Source: Ornithinimicrobium sp. (GTDB lineage: Bacteria; Actinomycetota; Actinomycetes; Actinomycetales; Dermatophilaceae). From it: a stretch of DNA of 7,564 bases. This document shows positions 1-5,651 of the stretch, piece after piece. Where the stretch lies: the NCBI GenBank assembly GCA_030145965.1, contig JASKZT010000156.1, positions 1 through 7,564 of the forward strand, in the 5' to 3' direction. The first letter of the stretch is position 1, and every line of letters begins with the position of its first letter. The notes beneath the pieces were generated by a model. That model worked only from the letters and a program-made list of their open reading frames with translations. It was not told the origin of the DNA and made no database searches. The translations under genes and the position numbers were made by a program.

Positions 1-768
1 CGGGCGGCGGAGCTGGACCGGCGCGAGCGACGCGCCCTGCACGCCGCCGGCGCCGTCGTCACGACGAGCCGGTGGGCCGCCGCCCGGCTCCAGGAGCGGC
101 ACGGGGTCGCCCACGTGGACGTGGCTCCGCCCGGCACGGCGCCCGCGCCGCCCGCGCCCGGCAGCCTCGTGGCGGCCGGGAGGCCGGCGCTGCTCGCGCT
201 CGGCGCCGTCACCCCGCCGAAGAACCACGCGCTGCTGCTCGCGGCCCTGCAGCCGCTGCTGGACCTCCCGTGGAGCCTGGTGGTCGCGGGACCGTGGCCC
301 GACCCCGCCCACCTGGCGGCCCTGCGGGAGGACGCCGCCCGGCGGGGCCTGGCCGCCCGGACGACGTGGGCCGGGCCGGTCCTCGGGGGCGACCTCGAGG
401 TGCTCTGGTCCCGCACCGACCTCTTGGTCCATCCGTCCCGGTCGGAGACGTTCGGGATGGTGGTCCAGGAGGCGCACGCGCGCGGCGTCCCGACGGTCGT
501 GGGTGCGGGCACCGGGGCGGTGGAGGCGCTCGAGGGTGCGGCGGGGCGTCCCGGCGCCGCCCCGACGGACGGCCCGGCGCCTACGCCCGGCGCAGCCGTC
601 GCCACCGACGACCCCGACCCGCTGGAGCAGGTCCTGCGGCGCTGGCTGACGGACCCGGCGCTGCGGGCGCGGTGGCGTGCGGCGGCGGTGGAGCGGCGCG
701 GGCGGCTGCCGGGCTGGGACCTCGCCGTCGAGCGGGTCGAGCGCGCGATCGGCAGGATCGGGGCATGA
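1..768 (+). CDS. Glycosyltransferase family 4, C-terminal part (5' end outside window)
   Basis: Retaining GT-B fold glycosyltransferase that would move a sugar from a nucleotide-sugar donor to an unknown acceptor in the cytoplasm. The reading frame is open from base 1 with no start, so the N-terminal acceptor domain lies outside; 255 residues are visible. Numbering from base 1, residues 61-80 hold the start of the donor-binding domain (GAVTPPKNH, with the Lys74 that contacts donor phosphates in the family). Residues 144-158 hold HPSRSETFGMVVQEA, whose E149 and E157 form the E-x7-E motif typical of GT4 enzymes. The usual loop after the second glutamate is followed by a Pro/Ala/Gly-rich insert (about residues 180-200), probably a lineage-specific linker. 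The stop overlaps the start of the methyltransferase by 4 bp (ATGA), so the two are co-translated. The family is clear; donor and acceptor cannot be read. Context suggests a role beside GTP-derived metabolite chemistry rather than cell-wall work. Confidence 0.88.
   Translation, partial: RAAELDRRERRALHAAGAVVTTSRWAAARLQERHGVAHVDVAPPGTAPAPPAPGSLVAAGRPALLALGAVTPPKNHALLLAALQPLLDLPWSLVVAGPWPDPAHLAALREDAARRGLAARTTWAGPVLGGDLEVLWSRTDLLVHPSRSETFGMVVQEAHARGVPTVVGAGTGAVEALEGAAGRPGAAPTDGPAPTPGAAVATDDPDPLEQVLRRWLTDPALRARWRAAAVERRGRLPGWDLAVERVERAIGRIGA
754..757 (+). promoter_or_regulatory. Ribosome binding site of the methyltransferase gene
   Basis: AGGA inside the end of the glycosyltransferase gene, 7 nt before the ATG at 765. 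It supports this ATG, which overlaps the upstream stop, as the true start rather than the long upstream extension that is open in the same frame. Confidence 0.55.
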
Positions 769-1652
769 CCCCGCACGAGCGTCCGCCCCGGACCCTCGAC
801 CGTCCCGATGGCGGAACCCCGGCGGTGCGCGCCCTCCCGGACTGGCTGGCGCTGCGTCGGGACATCGACACCGAGGCGCGCGACGCGGGCGCCGGTCGGC
901 TGCTCGGGCACCTCGTCGACCACCTGCGGGCCTGCGGGGCCCGGGCCGTGCGGGTGGTGGACGTCGGCGCCGGCACCGGCGCCAACCACGCCTACCTCGC
1001 CCCCCGGCTCCCCCTGCCCCAGTCGTGGGTGGTCGTCGACCACGACCCGGACCTGCTGGCCGACACCGCCCACGGCGGGGCGGTCCGCGTCCGGGCCGGC
1101 GTGCGTGACCTGGTACCCGTCGTCGACGAGCTGGTGGCCGACGGCGACGGCCCCCCGCTCCTGGTCACCTGCGCCGCCCTCCTCGACGTCCTCGACACCG
1201 CGGAGCTCGACCGCCTCGCCGAGGCGGTCCGCCGGGCCGGTGGCGTCGCGCTCCTCTCGCTCTCGGTGACGGGGGCGGTCACCTGGGCGCCGCAGGACGA
1301 GGGCGACGCCGCGGTGGGGGCGCTCTTCGACGCCCACCAGCGGCGGGGCGGACGGCCGGGCCCGGACGCCGCCGACGTGCTCGCGGTGCAGCTGCGGGCG
1401 GGCGGCCTGACGGTGCTCCCCGTCTCGACGCCCTGGCGCCTCGACTCCCGACGCGACGCCCTGCTGGGGCGGTGGCTCGACGAGCGTGCCGCGGCCGCCG
1501 CCGAGCAGGCGGGCCCGGGCCGCGCGGCCGAGGCCCTCGAAGGCTGGCACGCCCGCCGTCGCGAGCAGCTCGGCTCAGACCGTCTCGGGGCGCACGTCGA
1601 CCACGTCGACCTGCTCGTCCTGCCCGACCGGGCGCAGCCGGCGGCGGGCTAG
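765..1652 (+). CDS. Class I SAM-dependent methyltransferase, substrate unknown
   Basis: 295-residue protein with a Rossmann-like methyltransferase domain. Motif I is VVDVGAGTGAN (residues 64-74), which binds S-adenosylmethionine. The acidic end of strand 2 is VVVDHDP (89-95), expected to bind the ribose hydroxyls. A motif-IV-like strand is LLVTCAALLDVLD (132-144). Residues 160-180 (VALLSLSVTGAVTW) form a later core strand and loop. The alanine-rich helix near 240-262 and the HVDHVDLLVLP end (277-287) complete the domain. From memory, proteins of this exact pattern sit beside a GT4 glycosyltransferase and pterin-type enzymes in many actinobacteria, without an assigned substrate. The frame is open upstream to position 72, but the ATGA overlap and AGGA site fix the start here. 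The last 78 bp overlap the antisense end of the cyclohydrolase-reductase gene. Methyltransferase assignment is firm; the target (small molecule, possibly a glycosylated pterin-like compound) is inference. Confidence 0.88.
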   Translation: MTPHERPPRTLDRPDGGTPAVRALPDWLALRRDIDTEARDAGAGRLLGHLVDHLRACGARAVRVVDVGAGTGANHAYLAPRLPLPQSWVVVDHDPDLLADTAHGGAVRVRAGVRDLVPVVDELVADGDGPPLLVTCAALLDVLDTAELDRLAEAVRRAGGVALLSLSVTGAVTWAPQDEGDAAVGALFDAHQRRGGRPGPDAADVLAVQLRAGGLTVLPVSTPWRLDSRRDALLGRWLDERAAAAAEQAGPGRAAEALEGWHARRREQLGSDRLGAHVDHVDLLVLPDRAQPAAG

Positions 1653-3032
1653 CGCCGGGCCGGCCTCGTCCCGGCGCGCCGAGGCGAGGTCGAGCTCGGT
1701 GACGACGTCCTCGCCCAGCGTCCAGCGCCGCAGGCGTGGCCGCAGCGCGTCGGCCAGCCGGTCGCGGCCCTCCACCCGCAGGCCGGGGACGCCGTCCCCG
1801 ATGAGGACGGGCGCGGTCGTCAGGTAGAGGCGGTCGACCACCCCGGCCCGGACGAAGGCGCTGACCAGGCGGCCACCACCCTCCACCAGCACCCGGCGCA
1901 GCCCCCGTTCGGCGAGCAGGTCCAGCACGCCCGCCGGCTCCATCGGCCCGTCCGCCGGCCACCGGACCACCTCGACGTGCGGCGCCGTGCCCGCTATGAC
2001 GTCGGCGCGGGGACCGACGACCCAGAGCGTGGGCGCGCTCCCCTCGCTCAGCAGGGCGGACCCCGCGGGCAGCACGCCGCCGGGGTCGAGCACCACCCGC
2101 ACGGGGTGCGGCCCGGGCACGGCGCGGACCGTGAGCCGGCAGTCGTCGGCGGCCGCGGTGGCCGCCCCCACGACGACCGCGTCGACGAGGGCGCGCAGCC
2201 GGTGCAGGTGCTCGCGGTCCTCCTCGCCGGTGACGAAGACCGCGTCACCGGTGCGGCTGGCGATGAAGCCGTCCAGGCTCTGGCCCAGCTGCGCCAGCAC
2301 CGCCGGGCCGTCGGTGCGGACGAGGTCGCCGTACCGGTCGGACAGCACCCCGCCCGCCAGCGCCCGGCCCTCGAGGAGCAGCCCCCACTCCCCGGCGCCG
2401 GCGTCGTCGTGCCCCATCCGGTCGCGCTTCGTGCGCAGGTAGCGGGCGTTCTCCGGGTGAGGGGGCACGATGAGCGCCTCGCGGGCCACGACCTCCACCC
2501 CCAGGCGGGTCAGGGCGTCCTCCTTGGCCGGGTTCGCGGACAGCAGCCGGATCCGCCGCACGCCCAGGTCGGCCAGCATCGCCGCGCTTTGGTCGTAGGT
2601 GCGCGCGTCCGCCGGGTGCCCCAGCTGCAGGTTGGCGTCGACGGTGTCCACCCCTGCGTCCTGGAGCGTGTAGGCCCGGAGCTTCTCCACCAGGCCGATC
2701 CCGCGGCCCTCGTGCCCGCGGACGTAGAGCACCGCCCCCCGGCCGTCCCGCGCGACGAGGTGCAGCGACGCCTGCAGCTGCTGGCCGCAGTCGCAGCGCC
2801 GCGATCCCAGCGCGTCGCCGGTCAGACACTCGGAGTGCACGCGCACGAGGGGTGGGGGAGCGTCCGGGGCGTCGTCGTCGTGGATCCCCACGCTGAGGGC
2901 GACATGCTCCTTGCCGGAGCCGTCGCGGTAGGCGGTCATCCGGAACGTCCCGTGCCGGGTGGGCAGGACGGTGTCGGCCAGCCGCCGGACCGTCGTGGTC
3001 GGGCGCTCCTCCCCGAGCGGTTCGGAAGACAT
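1575..3032 (-). CDS. ribA: Bifunctional GTP cyclohydrolase II / RibD-type reductase fusion
   Basis: 485 residues in two domains. Residues about 15-207 are GTP cyclohydrolase II, which opens GTP and releases formate and pyrophosphate. Visible are the zinc ligands C69, C80 and C82 (HSECLTGDAL, then CDC), the phosphate-binding RGHEGRGIGL (105-114), Tyr121 and Arg144 (matching E. coli RibA Tyr105 and Arg128 by my hand alignment) and the MGH ending. LLSANP (163-168) replaces the usual LL(T/S)NNP. Residues about 240-450 are a RibD C-terminal/dihydrofolate-reductase-like domain: QSLDGFIA (251-258), VTGEEDREHLHRLRALVDA (267-285), VVVGAATAAADD (286-297), VLVEGGGRLVSAFVRAGVVD (381-400). The zinc deaminase half of RibD and the RibB domain are absent, so this protein alone does not make a complete riboflavin branch. 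The ATG at 3032 was chosen because it starts just before the domain; the 120-residue extension upstream is antisense to the ABC ATPase. Function in riboflavin supply or in a separate GTP-derived pathway is open. Confidence 0.92.
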   Translation of the reverse strand: MSSEPLGEERPTTTVRRLADTVLPTRHGTFRMTAYRDGSGKEHVALSVGIHDDDAPDAPPPLVRVHSECLTGDALGSRRCDCGQQLQASLHLVARDGRGAVLYVRGHEGRGIGLVEKLRAYTLQDAGVDTVDANLQLGHPADARTYDQSAAMLADLGVRRIRLLSANPAKEDALTRLGVEVVAREALIVPPHPENARYLRTKRDRMGHDDAGAGEWGLLLEGRALAGGVLSDRYGDLVRTDGPAVLAQLGQSLDGFIASRTGDAVFVTGEEDREHLHRLRALVDAVVVGAATAAADDCRLTVRAVPGPHPVRVVLDPGGVLPAGSALLSEGSAPTLWVVGPRADVIAGTAPHVEVVRWPADGPMEPAGVLDLLAERGLRRVLVEGGGRLVSAFVRAGVVDRLYLTTAPVLIGDGVPGLRVEGRDRLADALRPRLRRWTLGEDVVTELDLASARRDEAGPALARRRLRPVGQDEQVDVVDVRPETV

Positions 3033-3038
3033 GACCCG

Positions 3039-3044
3039 AGTATG
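3039..3044 (-). promoter_or_regulatory. Candidate -10 box, leaderless promoter of the cyclohydrolase-reductase gene
   Basis: On the minus strand CATACT lies 6 nt before the ATG at 3032, so transcription would begin at or next to the start codon. No Shine-Dalgarno sequence precedes that ATG, in keeping with a leaderless mRNA. No clear -35 hexamer is seen. Confidence 0.4.
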
Positions 3045-3062
3045 ACCGCAGGTGGCGGTCCA

Positions 3063-3082
3063 CACCCCCAAGGGTGGGGGTG
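3063..3082. repeat. Perfect 8-bp inverted repeat in the divergent promoter region
   Basis: Arms CACCCCCA and TGGGGGTG are perfect complements around the 4-base loop AGGG. The stem can extend with GGCGG (3054-3058) and CCGCC (3083-3087) if four bases bulge on the left. It lies about 20 bp upstream of the minus-strand -10 candidate, where a -35 box or operator would sit, and 64 bp before the importer -10 candidate. It could be an operator or an RNA/DNA hairpin; nothing identifies a binding protein. Confidence 0.6.
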
Positions 3083-3117
3083 CCGCCCCGACGTGAAGTG
3101 CCACGGGGTTGGTTCCG

Positions 3118-3129
3118 TCGGCGCGCCGA
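3118..3129. repeat. 12-bp perfect palindrome at the expected -35 position of the importer promoter
   Basis: TCGGCGCGCCGA is self-complementary over 12 bases and ends 16 bp before the plus-strand -10 candidate at 3146. It covers the place of a -35 element, where a repressor or activator of the osmoprotectant operon could bind. A chance GC palindrome is the alternative. Confidence 0.4.
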
Positions 3130-3145
3130 GGGGGGCCGCACTGGT

Positions 3146-3151
3146 TAGGGT
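3146..3151 (+). promoter_or_regulatory. Candidate -10 box of the osmoprotectant importer operon
   Basis: TAGGGT fits the actinobacterial TANNNT -10 pattern and ends 8 nt before the ATG at 3160. No convincing Shine-Dalgarno sequence lies before that ATG, so a leaderless or near-leaderless mRNA is likely. Confidence 0.45.
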
Positions 3152-3159
3152 TGGCGACG

Positions 3160-4224
3160 ATGATCCGCTTCGAGAGCGTCTCCAAGAGGTATGCCGACGG
3201 CACCGTCGCGGTCGACGACCTGAGCCTGGAGGTGGCTCGTGGGGGCATCACCGTGCTCGTCGGCCCGTCCGGGTGCGGCAAGACCACCAGCCTGCGCATG
3301 ATCAACCGGATGGTCGAGCCGAGCGCCGGGAGGGTGCTGCTCGACGGGGAGGACGTCTCGGCCCGTCCGGCGGCCCAGCTGCGCCGTAGCATCGGCTACG
3401 TCATCCAGCACGCGGGTCTCTTCCCGCACCGCACCGTGCTGGCCAACGTCATGACGGTGCCGCGCCTGCTCGGCTGGGACCGCGCCCGCGCGCGCACCGC
3501 CGCCGTGGAGGCGCTGGAGAAGGTGGGGCTGACGGCCGACCAGGCCCGGCGCTACCCCGCACAGCTCTCCGGCGGCCAGCAGCAGCGGGTCGGCGTGGCC
3601 CGGGCGCTGGCCAGCGGCCCCGAGGTGGTCCTCATGGACGAGCCCTTCAGCGCGGTCGACCCGATCGTGCGCGGCGAGCTCCAGGAGGAGGTGCGCCGGC
3701 TCCAGCGCGAGCTTGGCATCACCGTCGTCCTCGTCACCCACGACATCGACGAGGCGCTGACCCTCGGCGACCACGTCGCGGTGCTGCGCGAGGGAGGGCA
3801 CCTGGCGCAGTTCGCCACGCCCGCCGACCTGCTCGCCGAGCCCGCGGACGACTTCGTCGCCAGCTTCGTGGGCCGCGACCGGGGCTACCGCGCGCTCGGC
3901 TTCGCCGACGTGAGCGTGGCACCCGCCCCGGCCCCTACCGCCCGTCTGGGCGAGCCGGTCCCCGCCGGGTCGGGCTGGGTGCTCGCCGTCGACGCCGCGG
4001 GCGCGCCGCTGGGCTGGGCCGACGCCTCCGGCTGGGGCGGCCCGCTCACCGAGGCCCGCCTGCACCGGCTCGGCGGCGTCGCCGCGCCGGGCGCGAGCGC
4101 CCGCACGCTGCTCGACGCGGCCCTGTCCTCCCCGAGCGGTCGCGGGGTCGTCGTCGAGGACGGCCGGGTCGTCGGCACGGTCGGCGCCGACGAGGTCCTG
4201 GCGGCCCTGGGGCGCGGCCGGTGA
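3160..4224 (+). CDS. Osmoprotectant (betaine/choline/carnitine-type) ABC transporter ATPase
   Basis: 354-residue ATP-binding subunit of the quaternary-amine uptake type (OpuCA/ProV-like), driving import from the cytoplasmic face together with the two permeases that follow. All catalytic motifs are intact: Walker A GPSGCGKT (35-42), Q-loop Gln83 in VIQHAGLFPHRTV, signature LSGGQQQR (136-143), Walker B VVLMDE (156-161), D-loop SAVD (164-167) and switch His194 in THDIDEAL. SKRY near residue 8 and the FPHRTV stretch are typical of this family. After about residue 255 comes a Pro/Ala linker and a C-terminal part with one recognisable CBS-like unit (GRGVVVEDGRVVGTVGADEV, 328-347) where OpuA/OpuC ATPases usually have CBS domains that sense ionic strength or nucleotides; the rest of this tail is divergent. 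The ATG at 3160 begins directly at the conserved MIRFESVSKRY; a GTG 51 bp upstream is open but lies inside the promoter region. It overlaps the next gene by 4 bp. Confidence 0.95.
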   Translation: MIRFESVSKRYADGTVAVDDLSLEVARGGITVLVGPSGCGKTTSLRMINRMVEPSAGRVLLDGEDVSARPAAQLRRSIGYVIQHAGLFPHRTVLANVMTVPRLLGWDRARARTAAVEALEKVGLTADQARRYPAQLSGGQQQRVGVARALASGPEVVLMDEPFSAVDPIVRGELQEEVRRLQRELGITVVLVTHDIDEALTLGDHVAVLREGGHLAQFATPADLLAEPADDFVASFVGRDRGYRALGFADVSVAPAPAPTARLGEPVPAGSGWVLAVDAAGAPLGWADASGWGGPLTEARLHRLGGVAAPGASARTLLDAALSSPSGRGVVVEDGRVVGTVGADEVLAALGRGR

Positions 4225-4862
4225 CCGGAGGGGTCGGGTGGGACACCCTGGCCGAGCTCGGCCTGCGCCACCTCTACCTCGCCGGCGTCCCGCTCCTGGT
4301 CGGGCTGCTCCTCAGCCTGCCCCTCGGCTGGGCCGCGCAGCGGGTCCGCTGGCTCGGTCCGCCGCTGGTCGCCGGCACGGGGCTGATGTACACGATCCCC
4401 TCGCTGGCCCTCTTCATCCTCCTGCCGCTCGTCCTCGGGACACGGATCCTCGACGACGCCAACGTCCTCGTCGCGATGACGATCTACACGGTCGCCCTCC
4501 TCACGCGCACGGTGGCCGACGGCTTCGCCTCGGTGCCCGGGCACGTCCGGCAGGCGGCGACCGCCATGGGCTACGGCGAGCTGCGCCGCGTCGTCGTGGT
4601 CGACCTCCCGCTGGCCCTGCCGGTCATCGCCGCGGGCCTGCGGGTCGCGGCCGTGAGCAACGTCTCGATCGTCTCGGTGGCCGCCCTCATCGGCGTGAGC
4701 CAGCTCGGCTCGCTCTTCACCGACGGCTTCAACCGCAACGCCACCGGGCCGATCGTCGTCGGGGTGCTGGCCTGCGTGGTCCTGGCCCTCCTGCTGGACG
4801 GGCTCATCGCGCTGCTGGCGCGCACGTTCACCCCCTGGCTGCGGAGGGGGGTGCCGTCATGA
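4221..4862 (+). CDS. Osmoprotectant ABC transporter permease (first)
   Basis: 213-residue inner-membrane subunit of the OpuCB/YehW type that forms half of the translocation path. Hydrophobic segments lie at about residues 17-38, 48-73, 80-97, 128-160 and 176-200, matching the five to six helices usual for this family. The cytoplasmic EAA loop that docks onto the ATPase is at 111-139, recognised by AATAMGYGELRRV and the later proline of DLPLALP. The gene starts with GTG in a GTGA overlap with the ATPase stop, a common way to couple translation; no strong ribosome binding site precedes it. It ends in an ATGA overlap with the second permease. Family and role are firm; the exact substrate among betaine, choline, carnitine or similar compounds is not readable from the permease. 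Confidence 0.94.
   Translation: MTGGVGWDTLAELGLRHLYLAGVPLLVGLLLSLPLGWAAQRVRWLGPPLVAGTGLMYTIPSLALFILLPLVLGTRILDDANVLVAMTIYTVALLTRTVADGFASVPGHVRQAATAMGYGELRRVVVVDLPLALPVIAAGLRVAAVSNVSIVSVAALIGVSQLGSLFTDGFNRNATGPIVVGVLACVVLALLLDGLIALLARTFTPWLRRGVPS
4843..4850 (+). promoter_or_regulatory. Ribosome binding site of the second permease
   Basis: GGAGGGGG inside the end of the first permease gene ends 8 nt before the ATG at 4859. It supports that overlapping ATG as the start. Confidence 0.6.
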
Positions 4863-5548
4863 CCGGTGCCACGCTGGAGTGGCTGACCGACGCCGCCAGC
4901 TGGACCGGCCCGCGGGGCATCCTCGCCCAGACGCTGGCCCACCTGCGCCTGTCCTTCCTGGCCCTGCTCGTCGCCGCGCTCGTCGCCGTGCCGGTCGGCC
5001 TCTGGGTCGGGCACACCGGCCGCGGGCGGTGGCTGGCCGTCAACATCGCCGGCGCCTTCCGCGCGATCCCCTCCCTCGGCGTCCTCTTCGTCGCCGTGCT
5101 GCTCCTGCTGCCCCGCCTGCGCGGAGAGCTGGCCTTCGAGCTGCCGGCGCTCATCGTCCTCGTGCTCCTCGCCGTCCCCCCGATCCTGTCCGGCACCTAC
5201 GCCGGCGTGCAGGCGACCGACCCCGCCGCCCGCGACGCCGCGCGCGGCATGGGGATGACCGGCGCCCAGGTCCTGCGCCAGGTCGAGGTCCCCGGGGCGA
5301 TGCCCCTGGTCATGTCCGGCCTGCGTGCGGCGATGCTCCAGATCATCGGCACCGCCACCATCGCGGCGGTCGTCGGCATGGGAGGGCTGGGCCGCTTCCT
5401 CATCGACGGCCAGGCGAGCCGGGACTACGCCCAGATGGCCGGCGGCGCGCTCGTCGTCGCGGCCCTCGCCCTCACCGTCGACCAGCTGCTCGCGCTCGTG
5501 CAGCGGCTCGTCGTCTCCCCCGGACTCACCCGGGCGGCCCACCGGTGA
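4859..5548 (+). CDS. Osmoprotectant ABC transporter permease (second)
   Basis: 229-residue inner-membrane partner of the preceding permease; the two differ and would form a heterodimer with a dimer of the ATPase. Hydrophobic segments are at about 30-51, 60-85, 93-112, 146-178 and 194-218. The EAA docking loop is at about 126-154, seen in DAARGMGMTGAQVLRQVEVP. Conserved family features are IPSLGVLF (70-77) after the second segment and the IIGTATIAAVVGMGGLGRF stretch (162-180). The gene starts at an ATGA overlap with the first permease and is preceded by a good ribosome binding site; the frame is open further upstream but that part is a shadow of the first permease. Compared with OpuC operons, where the binding protein lies between the permeases, here both permeases are adjacent and the binding protein follows. 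Confidence 0.95.
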   Translation: MTGATLEWLTDAASWTGPRGILAQTLAHLRLSFLALLVAALVAVPVGLWVGHTGRGRWLAVNIAGAFRAIPSLGVLFVAVLLLLPRLRGELAFELPALIVLVLLAVPPILSGTYAGVQATDPAARDAARGMGMTGAQVLRQVEVPGAMPLVMSGLRAAMLQIIGTATIAAVVGMGGLGRFLIDGQASRDYAQMAGGALVVAALALTVDQLLALVQRLVVSPGLTRAAHR

Positions 5549-5563
5549 GGCCCGTCCAGGACC

Positions 5564-5573
5564 GTCCGCGGAC
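5564..5573. repeat. 10-bp palindrome between permease and binding-protein genes
   Basis: GTCCGCGGAC is self-complementary and sits early in the 103-bp gap before the binding-protein gene. It could be a weak processing or pausing hairpin between the two parts of the operon, but it is short and could be chance in GC-rich DNA. Confidence 0.25.
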
Positions 5574-5614
5574 CTCCCCGGCCCCCACGGGTCGACGCCC
5601 CCGCCCGTCCCGCC

Positions 5615-5620
5615 TACTCT
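5615..5620 (+). promoter_or_regulatory. Candidate -10 box before the binding-protein gene
   Basis: TACTCT matches the TANNNT actinobacterial -10 pattern and lies 31 nt before the ATG at 5652, leaving a short leader that holds the ribosome binding site. GTCGAC at 5591-5596, 18 bp upstream, is a poor -35 candidate. A separate promoter would let the binding protein be made in excess over the membrane parts. Confidence 0.35.
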
Positions 5621-5639
5621 CGACCCGCACCCCACCCAC

Positions 5640-5646
5640 GGAGGAA
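5640..5646 (+). promoter_or_regulatory. Ribosome binding site of the binding-protein gene
   Basis: GGAGGAA, with GGAGG ending 7 nt before the ATG at 5652. It is the strongest Shine-Dalgarno sequence in the window and fixes the start at the signal peptide. Confidence 0.8.
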
Positions 5647-5651
5647 CCCCC

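Noticed and set aside
72..764. Upstream extension of the methyltransferase frame
   Set aside because: This part is an Arg/Gly/Pro-rich shadow of the glycosyltransferase gene; the ATGA overlap and AGGA ribosome binding site mark the real start at 765.
3092..3105. CGTG/CACG short inverted repeat
   Set aside because: Only 4-bp arms, which is expected by chance in DNA of this composition.
3109..3159. GTG start 51 bp upstream for the ABC ATPase
   Set aside because: The added 17 residues are not family-like and would cover the -10 candidate; the family begins at MIRFESVSKRY.
3033..3159. FMN riboswitch or other riboswitch before the cyclohydrolase gene
   Set aside because: The leader appears to be absent (candidate -10 box 6 nt from the ATG), and the 127-bp gap shows no FMN riboswitch sequence elements.
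1977..3389. Long plus-strand open frame of 470 codons opposite the cyclohydrolase gene
   Set aside because: It is a GC-rich antisense shadow with low-complexity Arg/Gly/Val/Gln-rich protein and no family resemblance, while the minus strand encodes an unmistakable enzyme.
3033..3392. 120-residue N-terminal extension of the cyclohydrolase-reductase reading frame
   Set aside because: It lies antisense to the promoter region and the Walker A part of the ABC ATPase gene. Its LPHPDGPTST stretch is the usual antisense shadow of that motif, and the enzyme domain starts cleanly after the ATG at 3032.
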